Under the pieces are notes generated by a model. It did no database searches. It was not told the DNA's origin and saw nothing but the letters and a program-made list of their open reading frames with translations. From Coniferiporia sulphurascens (Eukaryota; Basidiomycota; Agaricomycetes; Hymenochaetales; Hymenochaetaceae): a stretch of DNA of 64,000 bases. This document shows positions 44,490 to 55,186 of this stretch, piece by piece (the stretch's first letter is position 1; each line of letters begins with the position of its first letter). A program made the position numbers and the translations under genes. The stretch spans positions 434,001-498,000 of the forward strand of contig NBBA01000015.1 in assembly GCA_002794785.1 (NCBI GenBank), in the 5' to 3' direction.

Positions 44490-46365
44490 TCAGTTCGACG
44501 AACTCTGGCTATGGACCTTCTCAATCGAAGATGGCTTCTTTTGAAAAAAAGGAAAAAAGTCAGCACTAGTCCTGACAATATATAAAGACCAATATACTCA
44601 CAGGGCTGTGCGCCCTCCTTCCCCTCTTCGCTTTCCTCCCAACAGACACGAACCCGCAAGCCGCCAACGCGCCAAGACCAAGGAGGATCACGACAGCCGT
44701 GACCGCCGCACCGATAACACCCGCCGCAGGTGGGCTCAACTTATGCACGTGCACCGACTGGTCCGCCACAGCCGCCGCCGCGAGCACCGGGTTGTTACAT
44801 GTCCCGCATCCACGATCTGCGTTGTTCGAACACACGAGACACCAATCCGCCGTTGTGTTGATCGTGGTGGGCTGCAGCGTGGACGTGAAGAGCGAGAGCG
44901 GCACGTCGCCTGACTGTCCGAACATGTTGTACGTGGCGAACGAGTCGTTCGTCCCGTTCTTGAAGAGTAGGCGAACCATCGGGTCGCCCGCTGTCGTACC
45001 GGGGCGGAGCTCAAAGACGGTTGCAGCGGCGTATTCAACTGCGCGAGTAATTTCTTATTGAGCCCATATTGCATGGATAAGCCGGAACCGATACTTACCG
45101 ACGCCAGCGAGCTGCGGGTACGTCTCCGCGACGCCCGTCATGTTGAACAGCGAAAGGAACGGCTTGTAACTGATCGCGTCGAATACGATCTTCAGCGGGT
45201 CCGAAGCGTTCGCAATGCGTTGCATGCCGCTAATAATCCCCGGAAGCATTGCGCGCCCACCGACTGATGGGGGCACGATAATCAAAGATAAGTTATATTG
45301 AGTCGGCGAAACCTCTTGAAATTAGGTAGTTATCGATTTGGACGTACTGTTTCCGATGCCGTCGAGCTGGGGCGACGTGAATACACCGTATTCGTGGAAG
45401 TTTGCCAGTGCGCGAGCTTGGGCGAGGTATCCCGCGGGTAGCCTGTTCGCGAAAGTTGCGTTGTGGATGGACTGTACGTTCATGTAGTCGAAGATCTATA
45501 GCACGTCGACTGTCAGCCTTAGAAATGTATATATAAGGGTCGTTTTCCTTACGTTCCACTACGAAAACACAACCACTTAGTTTCTTTCAAGTGAATATTT
45601 TTTAAGAAAGGGACGAACCATGTTTTCAAGGGAAACAGACCGTCCATCAAGGAAAGGCGGGAGCGACTGAAGGAAGGAAGCGCTCTTCGCTTCGACCTGC
45701 TTGAACTGCGACGAGTTGTAAAACGCTGTAGTCGCATCGTTAAACGGCTGTAGTAAATAGCGAATATTTCAGCACCACCGAAGAAAAATAAATTCGCAGG
45801 ACTCACAGCGCAGTCGACCCATCCCTCGAACTGAATGCCGTTAAGATCGACACTAGTAACTGACCATCCACCAGTCATCAGCAACCCCTTTCCGGAATGG
45901 CTTCATGAAAAGAGTACACTTACTGGGGACGTATTGGTACCCTCCAAGCGGCCCGACAACGACCTGGCCATCCGCGAGCGTCGTGTTATAGTTCGTAGTC
46001 GCGGGCCACAAGCCCTGCACGACGGACACGGCCGAGTCGTAGATGACACCGCCCTCATCTCCCGAATCGGCAGAGACCAAAACCTCGAGCGGGTCGAAGA
46101 GACCCGTGCTCACACCCGTGATGAGCGAGGACGAGTTGGTTTCGAGGTACATCGAGCGCAGCACCCCGCCGAGCTCAATCTCTTCTTCCTGCAGGGGGAT
46201 CAGTTATTGCCGACGCAGGGCAGAGAACTCCTATAGACGTACGTTCCCGAGCGGAGTGATAGTCGTCTGCGACGCATCGTAGGTGAGCGGGTCCTGGTAG
46301 AATCCCTCGCGATCACCGTGGCGGGCGATGATGATTACACCAATGGGGTTCGACGAGCTAGACAT
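44490..46365 (-). CDS. Histidine phosphatase superfamily (branch 2) protein, membrane-anchored
   Basis: The protein opens MSSSSNPIGVIIIARHGDRE, where RHGDR is the catalytic motif of the superfamily (His is phosphorylated). Exons continue with LGGVLRSMYLETNSSSLITG, LVSADSGDEGGVIYDSAVSV and VGPLGGYQYVP. IFDYMNVQSIHNATFANRLP and AISYKPFLSLFNMTGV follow, then a cysteine motif (DWCLVCSN, then RGCGTC). One membrane helix (AAVTAVVILLGLGALAACGF) precedes a short basic tail, and the last exon ends KVHSQSSSN. About eight short introns are needed. The usual HD/HE acid motif near the C-terminus is not obvious (FGQSGDVPLSLF is in that place). It probably acts outside the cytosolic face with several N-glycosylation sites. 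The next gene is a paralogue. Confidence 0.8.
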
Positions 46366-47196
46366 CCTTGAACTCGGGTGACTCACGCAGAGGGACGTAT
46401 GGGGAGGTGATATAGATACGCAACCACCGAGTGGGGGCAGCCCACCCACTCCCGTTCTTTTATACTCATTCGGAGCACGAATCACGACAATCTTGATGAG
46501 CGGACGAGCACATGCTCAGGAAGCAAAAACAATATGCATCTGCCAGGACCATGAGCCCGCGAAGCCGGTGGATGTACTCGATAGTATTGGATTGATTGTT
46601 CGTACCTGGATGAAATTCCCCCTGTTTTCCAAGTCTGGGCTTGCAGAGCACGGACGTTAATTACAACTTGACATCGAAGGTCCGGGCGACTATAGAGTGG
46701 ACGAACGCGGACAGACAGTTCATCCCGTCAGGCCATGCCGTCGGCGCCGACCGATATCATCGGCGCGCGCATCCAACCGTATCTATAGTACTCTACTCCT
46801 CGGACTTCAATCCCGTCCCTCGCTTGTGTGTTTTCTTTTCCATCTACGCTCTAGCACTCTTTCCTCTATCCTGCAAAAAACGCCAGCGTGTTGTGCAAGA
46901 GCTACATACATATTTTACAGACTCGCCCCTACATCAGAGTAAAAGGAGCAGCCCGGAAGAAGATAGAAATAGAAGAACATGCAGGGGAATGCGGAATGCA
47001 AATTGTGTATACATGCAGACAAGCAAGTCCGGGAAAAAAGTTCAGCATGCAATCAATCACGTCCTGTCCACACCAAGGCACCACACCACCCGCCCGAGGC
47101 CGCCTAAACTCCAAAATTAACACGCCTTCGCCTTCGCGTGCGAGCTTCTCCTACTCCAAAGAAGTTCAGAAGCGCACATGAACCTTCCGCGGCTCA
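46366..47196. other. Spacer between the two histidine phosphatase paralogues
   Basis: 830 bp holding the promoter of the left gene and the 3' flank of the right one. No further gene is supported. Confidence 0.4.
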
Positions 47197-49171
47197 TCAA
47201 AGTACTAAGGATTCAAGGGGGAGGAAAGGATCGTTCAGCGGACTTCGCATCGTACCGTACGTGGGAGGCCCAAATACCTGAGCGTTGCTGACCGTGGGCA
47301 GCGGGTCGTATCCCGTAAGACGCGGGCGACGCGAGCGGTACAACTTCATCGCACCGAGCGCCGCGAGGCCTGTAAGAGCAGCGACGGCGGCAACGGCCGC
47401 GTAGGGAGAGGTCATGAATCCGAAGATGCGGGATGCGCAAGTCTCATTGGTCGGCTCGCCCGCGTCAATCTGGACCTCCGCACCCGGCCTGCAGAGGTTG
47501 CAGCCGCGGGCGGAGTGCTGTCCACACTCCTTACACCACTGGGCGGTGTCCCGGATCGCCGTGAGCTAGATCCAAAAGAGTACGCGCTTACGTCAGTAAA
47601 AGTGTGCGAGCGCCAAGCACACGAAGTGCATTAATATTGTTAGGACTGACGTCGAGACGGTAGAGAAGCTCGTTCAGGGCAATATCATCCTTGTGGGCGA
47701 AAAGGTGAATCGTCTCGAAGCCTCCAGTGCCGTTCTTGAAGCGCGTGCGGATGAAAGTCTCGCCCTCTTCGTTGTTGCGCAGCTCAAAGGCAAGCGCTGA
47801 GGCGTACGTGGCTGCAGAACGAGCATTGAAATTCAAGTAGCGTAAGCGACGTACGCCAACGTCACATAAACGAAACATGACGCACGGAGACCCTGGAGTT
47901 CCGGGTTGCGCTCGGTAACGTCGGTGATGTTGAAGATCGAGATGAACGGCTTGTAGCTGATCTCCTGGACGACGAGCGAGAGCGGGTCGGCTTCGTTCGC
48001 GATGCGCTCCAGCGACGAGATGACCGACGGCAGGATCGTCCTTCCGGCGACTATTTTTTTTTTGGAATATTAGAACTTTTGTTACCCCGCCCGAGTGAGA
48101 GGGTACACACTGTTGCCAATTCCGTCAGCGTATTTGCCAGTGAAGATTCCGTGCTCGTGGTAGTCGACCCATGCTTGTGCCTGCTGCAGGAAGGTGGGCG
48201 GAAGGCGGAACGCGTAGGTCTCATTGTGAATGTAGTTAGTGTGCAAGTAGTCGTAGATCTGTCAAGTATGAGAAAAGGTATGTATAAATAAGAGTGCGCC
48301 CGGTGCCAGTTGCAATTGAGCCTCACATTCCACTATTGGAAAGTAAGGAAAGGAACTTGTTAGGTTTAAGCTTAAATCTTCTTAAAAACCAGACGTACCA
48401 TGTTTTCCAGGGTGTTGGGGATGCCATAGAGATACGGTTTCACGGCACTAAGGAACGGGGCAGCTTCCCTGGACTTTTCCTGGAAGTCAGCCGATTCGTA
48501 GAACGCCTGGACGTGTTTTTCAAAGTTCTGAGATTAATAATGAGATTAAGCCTTCGCCCTTGACATCCCGTTTGATACCAATTGAACTTACAGGGCAAGA
48601 AGACCAGCCCTCGAACTGGACACTCTGATCGGGCTCCACCGACTCGACTGCAAACGACTAATCAAAGACCGAACTGCGCTTTAAGCTGTCTGTACGCACT
48701 GGGGACGTATTGGTAGCCGCCCATGGGACCAACAACGGTCGTGCCGTTCGCAAGGTTCGTGCGCGAGCGAGGCGTCGGCGGGAAAAGACCCTGCAAGAGC
48801 GCAACGGCCGAGTCGACGATCGCGCCGCCCTCGCCGCCATTGTCCGCGCGGACGAGCAGCTGCCTGTCATCGATGACGTCCGACTGAAAACCGCCGACAA
48901 AGTTCCTGGAACCGGAGCTCAGGTACTCCGAGCGCAGGTACGAGCCCAGCTGCAGTTGCTGAACCTATTTGTTTGAGTTACAGGGTTTTTTCGGTTATCA
49001 GCAATCAGCTCCGCCGATGCAAAGTCCGGAAAAATGAGAATTGTAGAGTCGTCATACCTGTCCGAGAGGCGTGAGCTTCGTGTAGCTCTGCTTGTAGTTG
49101 TACGGATCTTGGTAGTACGGCGTGCGATCGCCGTACATTGCCAGGATCACGACACCGAGTATTCCGGCCAT
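47197..49171 (-). CDS. Histidine phosphatase paralogue with a destroyed RHGxR motif
   Basis: This gene shares order and landmarks with the gene at 44490-46365: VGPMGGYQYVP, YDYLHTNYIHNETYAFRLPP, EISYKPFISIFNITDV, a pre-membrane cysteine motif (QWCKECGQHSARGCNLC), one membrane segment (YAAVAAVAALTGLAALGA) and a basic tail. At its start, however, the catalytic site reads AMYGDRTPYYQDP where the other has ARHGDREGFYQDP. Arg and the phospho-accepting His are replaced by Met and Tyr. It should therefore lack phosphatase activity, unless it acts by another route. The frame and splice sites look intact, so a retained non-catalytic role is likelier than simple decay. Confidence 0.78.
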
Positions 49172-49822
49172 GCTTAGCTAAGTAGACGGGAGCAAGTGAG
49201 TGAAAAGGACAAGACAGAAAGGACGAAAGCAGAAGAGCTGCCGTGGTGTCGAATGTTGGTGAGTCGTCCAGTTCTATATATACTGTACGTCCGAATTACA
49301 TCGTCCTCGCGCGCAGCTCGGACCGTGGACACAACGGCCTCCAGTGAAACACGCGGCAATCTAGCGTTCAATGTGCCAAGGAGCAGGTGCGTTTTTCACT
49401 CAATGTGACGTTAATGAGGGTGTTCCCTTCCAATCCAACGAAGGCAAATGCGTAGCAGCCGTTCGTCCGCCAAATGACCTGTCCCTCCGTAATCGAGTCC
49501 ACTATCCACAGGATAAGATCAGAAAGGCAAGGCTATATGGGAGAAGGGGTATTTTCTTCTTTTATCTTTGACTTTCAGTTCTCGGGGGACCATATAATTC
49601 CGGTGTCTGGATGCTGGACGTTTGAATATAAAGACACGTGATTTTAATCTTAATCTTGTCACTTCTGCGTCCATGAAAAAGGCGACTACGCCACGTTTAC
49701 ATCCGGCATGATGCCATTTGTTTTAAAAAATGATCAAACAATATTATAAAATGGGTACCCTGCGGAGTTTGTTAGTGATCTAAGCCACGGAAAGTAAAGG
49801 GCCGGGGTTTGACACGCCTTCG
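49172..49822. other. Intergenic sequence
   Basis: Between the phosphatase paralogue start and the SRP72 stop. No gene or repeat is supported. Confidence 0.4.
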
Positions 49823-50923
49823 TCACTTCTTTTTTTTGCTCTTTCCGCTTCCTGCCTTGGCGCCACTGTGACCAGAAGAAGGTTCGGCTACGCTGCCTTG
49901 CGTAGCGCCGCCACCAGCCTTTCTCCGCCTTCCCGTGCCAAACGTAGACCGCTCGCTCTTCTTGATCCACCGCTCTGGATCCGGGGGCGGGGTGACGCCG
50001 GGGGTAACGCCCTTGGGGACACGCGACATGCGCACCCTCGTTACCGCGGGAAGCGGAGCAGGGTCTCGAGCCACAGCAGATACGGTAGCCACGCTGGGGA
50101 GCGCGGCGCTACTCGGCGGAACCGGAGGAGGAGCAGTCTCAAGACCATTCACAACGGACGCCGGCAGTGCGTCGAGAGCTTGCAAGTAGCCGGATGTGAG
50201 GAAGTCGAGATGCGTTTGAGCAGCATTGAGATTGGTGAGGAGATCCGCGTGTTCCTCTGAGTCCTGTGGGGAAGTTCCGACAATAAGCGTTATTCGGCTT
50301 CGAGGTGAACGTGGGTGCATACCGTCGAAGATGAATCAAGCAGCTGGGTATAATGATCAAATGCGTCTTGATAGGCACACTGGCGATAAGCCTTAAGGCG
50401 CATTAGGTCAATGCTAAGGATGGAAATAATGGTGGACGTATGCAGCATACCAGCTGCGCCTCTAAATGCATCACACCGCGGTCATGATCTCCTTGGGAGC
50501 TCTTGAGTTGAGACAGTAATTTCGCTGCTTCGTCTTCGCGATGCAGGCGATACAATGCATACGCTTTCTCAAATTCATGGGCGGCTGAGTTGTCCAGCGA
50601 CTGAAGCAAGACCAGTGCGGAGTCATACTGTTCCGTTTGAAGTAGCAGGAAGAGTCTAGCCTGCAGAGCATCAGAGTCCTTGGGGTCGATTCGAAGAACT
50701 GCAACGAGATGTTACATGAGAGGGCGTCGAGCAGCATGTTAGACTCACTTTTGTCGCATGTCTTGAGTGCGTTTTTGAAATGCCCTCCGTCAACTTGCGC
50801 ACATAGCGAGCGAAACAGACGCCTTAATTTCTCCTCGGAGCTGATCTGTTTCTTTGCAGCGTGTTTCTGCCTTGGCTTTGCGGGGGTCCTCTGTTGGACG
50901 GGCTGGGACGCTTTAGGAGCCAT
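49823..50923 (-). CDS. SRP72: Signal recognition particle subunit SRP72, short form
   Basis: SRP72 binds SRP RNA together with SRP68 in protein targeting to the endoplasmic reticulum. The N-terminus (MAPKASQPVQQRTPAK, LCAQVDGGHFKNALKTCDKI, LRIDPKDSDALQARLFLLLQ) is the TPR region. The C-terminal part has RVPKGVTPGVTPPPDPERWI with the PDPERW signature of the RNA-binding domain, then KKSERS and a Lys-rich end GSGKSKKKK. Four exons give about 320 residues. Human and yeast proteins are roughly 640-670, so much of the TPR array between FLTSGYLQALDALP and the RNA-binding part is absent here. The start at 50923 matches the usual MAPK start; an upstream Met at 50938 is in frame. Confidence 0.85.
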
Positions 50924-51034
50924 GGTGGGCGGAAGCACGCGTGCCAGCTATTGCTATACCCGGCTATGAGTCGCGTCACGGCAGGCCGTGTTCGACGTTA
51001 TTCGTTGTCCACAACATCGACGCTCTCAACCACA
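50924..51034. promoter_or_regulatory. Divergent promoter of SRP72 and pinin
   Basis: Only 111 bp separate the SRP72 start (minus strand) from the pinin start (plus strand). Both genes must be transcribed from this interval or from inside each other's 5' ends. I see no TATA box, which suits housekeeping genes. Confidence 0.6.
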
Positions 51035-52206
51035 ATGTCGACCGAAGAGTCAGCACTATTTTATGTCTCTACAGTCTCAAGCTGATCGACCTGTTTCAGA
51101 CCTCAACAAGATGCTCCCTCAATAGAGGCAGACGCAACAATGCAGGATACGGCTCCGGCGGCTGCACCAGCACCGATGGGCAAGAAGCGGCCACGGTTGG
51201 ACTTGAGTGTTCTCGGCGTTGGGGAACGAAAGCGCGGTAAATCTATGTTTGGAGTTCTTGTCAACACGTTGAACAAAGCCAAGGCTGAGGATAAGGAGAG
51301 AAATGCTAGCGAAGCGGTACGCTGCGCAGTTGTTTTCTATCAACTTGTCCGCTGACACATGAATCATGGTGTAGGCAAAAAAGAGGCAGCTTATCGAGCA
51401 AAGACTGCAGAATAAGTTAAAAAAAGATGCAGATACCGTCAGGCAAGCCGAAGAGGCGAAGAAAGACAAAGTATCGGCAATTCGCAAGGAGGAGGATTTA
51501 CAACTAAAAGATTCTATAGTATGCTTGTTTTCTTGTTTTCATGCGCTGTGTTGTCTTACAACCTTTCTTAGTACAAATTACGTCGAACACGATTCCCCCA
51601 GCTCTCTAATTACCTTCTCACCTCTGATGTCATCCCTCCCCTCGATGCGGACTCCGACAGCACGGATTCCTTCCAGCTTTCATCTCTTCTGCCTCCTCGA
51701 TCGCACCCACCTCCGCTGTATTACCTCCCGACCATCCTGACGCCAGCACAGGAAGCGTTTCTTTCAAAACGCAAGGCACAGGTATGTCTCTCTGGCTTTT
51801 CCCTTCTTTGTTCTCAAATGCGTATATAACTCTTCCCTCAGGTGAAAGAGGTTGCGGAGAAGGAGTGGGAGGATTTCAAAGTTGAGCGCGCAGCTGGAAT
51901 CGAAGAGGTCATGACGTTGCGTCAAAATGTTGCAACAATCAGAAGTAGCCAAGCAAAAGCGGGCGATCGGGACGAACAGGAGAACGGTGATGATATGCCA
52001 GTTTCTGCAAACGGAGAGCGAACAACTTCCGCCGCCCCTATTTCCTCCGAAGGCCGAGCACAAAATGGGGAAAACGTTCAGGATGCAGAGTCTATGGAGG
52101 TAGACGACGGCGCGAAGGACGATCACGAACGCGAGCGAGAACAAGAGCGCGAGAAGAAGGACGAACACCCCGCTGCAGTCGATGAAGACGACGCTGTTGA
52201 GTATTG
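51035..52206 (+). CDS. Pinin/SDK/MemA domain protein (splicing-associated)
   Basis: A 14-nt first exon (MSTEE, 51035-51048) joins through a 51-nt intron to PQQDAPSIEADATMQDTAP. The pinin region follows: GERKRGKSMFGVLVNTLNKA, then EAAKKRQLIEQRLQNKLKKD and charged coiled coil, YKLRRTRFPQLSNYLLT, LYYLPTILTPAQEAFLSKRK and VKEVAEKEWEDFKVERA. The C-terminus is acidic with an RERE-like segment (DHEREREQEREKKDEH). Pinin sits at spliceosomes and exon junction complexes in other eukaryotes; here nuclear splicing function is inferred. Starting at 51140 (MQDT) is a simpler alternative, but the phase and acceptor of the upstream exon fit well. Confidence 0.8.
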
Positions 52207-53085
52207 ATCTAGTTTATAATATTTTTTTGCATTTCCTTGTATGTATTCGCATTCTTTAGCGTAGGTACTTTTATGTTGTGCGTTTCTATGGGCACTTCGT
52301 AAAACAGTGAATTTGTAGGTCGGTAGGACCACATTCATCTAGTTGATATAATTGTCCTTGACAGCTCGGGACGCTGGGGAGCACGACCAGTAATGCATGT
52401 TCTGGAGTTATCACCCTAGCACGAGGAAACAGTTACCATCTTTAATGTAACAGACGGGGAAGGATTCGCCATGCAGAACTTGAACAACCGGCAATTCGTG
52501 AAGCATTGACAATTAGGATAATTTAAGTCAGTGAAGAAGTAAACTGCGCCAAGCTGGGTCTAGGTGCGTCCGTAAATTGGGGGCATACAGAAGCACCCTT
52601 TACTTTTAGATAGTAATACAATGATGGGACACTGGCAAGTATTGTACCGCCAGGAAGCACACGGTTTTCTCGAAGCGCAACTCGTGTCCATTAATTTCCC
52701 TACTTGTTGTTCTTCAGGCCGAAAGGTGATATTAACAATAAAATACAATGGCATCTTCATTCGACCTTCATTCTGATGCCATGTCAGATATCACTGCTAT
52801 TAATTTGAAGTCGCGGGGGTCAGTAAGGTCGGGGAAGTACGAGAGATGCAATGCGATTTACTTACGCTGTTCTTGAGATCGTACCCCTTATTCTTCTGAG
52901 CGTCCGAACAGGTGCGCCAGGTGAGCTCAGAGAGTCCTTCAAGGAAGGCCCGGTCTCCTCTTCCTCCCTGCCTTCATTAATTTTAGTACGCGTGCTGCCT
53001 TCTGAAACTGTGCGCGACTCGAAGCTTTTGGCAGCTGTGATCGTATTTGAAAGCGTCAACATTGAAGGGACCCATAATACCAAAA
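52207..53085. other. Intergenic sequence between pinin and the kinase at 55 kb
   Basis: Both genes end here (convergent). A minus-strand frame (52862-53092) with a hydrophobic start could be a further exon of the kinase, but the frame breaks at a TGA after LSGYC. Confidence 0.35.
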
Positions 53086-55186
53086 TCAGCAATACCCACT
53101 TAATGTTTCAGAAGAATTATCCGAGTTCGCGACACTTCCACGCCAATCCTCGTCGACACTCTTCTCTTTTGATAAAGGAGGCGAACGCTGCATTTCTTGA
53201 TTAAAGCCACTCTCGTCGGAGTGTCTGAGTGATGGTGGACCTGCAATTGCATCGCCAGACGCCGGAAGCCGTATGACAGGGATTGACGAGGATGGAGACA
53301 CCAATGGCGTGTGCAAAGGTGGTATCGGCCCATCACGGTCGCCGGTCGCCTGTCCACTTACATGCTCCCTGACTTCCCTAGTTCTAGAGCGTGTATTCTC
53401 CGATTCTCGACGCGAGCTCCTTGGCACAGATGGAGGCGAGTGCTCCACGCTGACACCGCAGGTTTTGGGTCAAGCGATGAGGGTTTAAAAAGACTCAGTC
53501 ACGAACCTGTCCGTTGTATGCGGTGGCTTTGCCTGTTCCTGCGAGCTGGCCCCAGCTTTGCGTTTTAGAACGAAATATTAAGAACCTAAGCGTACTCACT
53601 CTCGACGTGCAGTCCGACGCGGTAATCGAGGTTTTTGCCTTTCAATATTCTCAGCTATAGGATGGCCCTGATCTGTTCTAACTGCCGATACAGATACAGG
53701 CGATAGCTGCTTTGGGCGTGTTCGATGTTCCGAGGAGCGGGGGTCTTTCGGCGTTGTTGGCTCCATAGGGACGTTGCCACGAGAAATTGAAGCGCCCTGC
53801 GCTGAGTACATGTCCTGAAATTCGTTGTGGACAGCCAGATCATACATGATTCCAGAAGGGCGAGCTTCGCGAGGAGTTCCTAATGAGTTCAAGTTTGTTG
53901 TAACTCGAGCTCCCGGATGAGTATATCGAGAAAGGTGTGTCTCTCGCTACCAAGGAGAATGTAAGCAACAGTGGAACTGCCATAGAAAACGCTCACCTCT
54001 GTCTTTATACGCTCTTCGTCCCGACGTTGATATAGGAAGCGTAAATACGAAACAACATGCTCCATAGAATATCGCAGGTCGCGGTCTGGATTCCAACAAG
54101 AGCGACAAATACTCCATATCTTCTGATAGCACTCTGGCCAATCCTCGAAGGAATCAGGATAACGTGGTTGATCGCCCTGTAAGATGGCGAACATAACATG
54201 TATATCGTGTTTGAGGTTCGCGTAGGGTAACGTCCTCGTGAGAAGCTCCTGTGGATCCGAAGGTGAGCCACCTCAAGCCCTAGCTAGTAAGAAAAGTGGA
54301 GATACCCACGTAGACTGTCATGCCGAAAGCCCAAATGTCTGACTGCGTGGAATGCTTGGCCGGGGGATCACTAATCACGAGGAGTTCAATGGCCATCCAC
54401 CGAACCGAACCCCTTATTCCGCCTGTCTGTGTACTTGCTCCTCCAAATGTCTGCGAAGCAGCGAGCATTCTGGAAATGCCGAAATCGCAAATTCGCGGTA
54501 CGCCAGATCGTGATACCAAGACGTTGTCCTATTTGGGGGAATATATCACATCTCTTACGCATATGCTTAGCAAAGAACTTACAGCCTTTATGTCAGAGTG
54601 AATCACGCCTTCATCATGAAGGTATTTTAATCCTTCTGCAATCCCAAGGATCTGAAGCACTATGTCAGCCGTCTATGATCCATGAGCATGCAAAAAGTAT
54701 TGAGAACCATTGTTAAGACATCACACTCGGGATGCTCGATTATATATCTTGATACAGTTCCATCTTCCATCCACTCCGAGATAAGGGAAGGATATTCGCC
54801 CTCAACCACATAGCCAAGCAGTGGTAGAATGTTGCTGTGACCAAGTTTTGACCATACCCGGATTTCATTGGCGAGGAACTGAGCCGGAAGTTTTCGGAAT
54901 GTCAGTCCCTGACGGAAGATAAATTGGGGTAGTAGAAACTTGCCTTCGCAAAGTCACGGTCGCTCTGTATATGTACCCGAAGCCTTTTAATCGCGACTTT
55001 GTAGATACATTCGCCGTTTCTTAACCAGCGTCCTATGAATACATCACAATAGCCGCCGTGGGCTTTGAGGACAGGACTGTCGTTTTGAATTTGATCTGTA
55101 AGGTTCAAGTGCTGGAGGTTCGCGAGCATCGAACGGAGTGCATCTTGAGAGCTGCGACGGGACCTAAGACTGGACCGTTTTATCAT
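53086..55186 (-). CDS. TKL-like protein kinase with Ser/Pro-rich tail
   Basis: The kinase domain is complete: GGYCDVFIGRW, YKVAIKRLRV with the beta-3 Lys, ANEIRVWSKLGHSNILPL with the alpha-C Glu, VIHSDIKA with the catalytic Asp, CDFGISRM and STQSDIWAFGMTVYV. The C-lobe follows (FEDWPECYQKIWSICRSCW). The exon plan is that of the cluster at 10-25 kb. Intron 1 (54879-54943) again starts with GC instead of GT. After an intron following RIKTE comes a Ser/Pro/Arg-rich region, then SVPRSSRRESENTRSRTREV and a frame ending at LSGYC (53086). The last junctions are uncertain. It is more diverged than the cluster members, stands alone and should be active. Confidence 0.75.
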
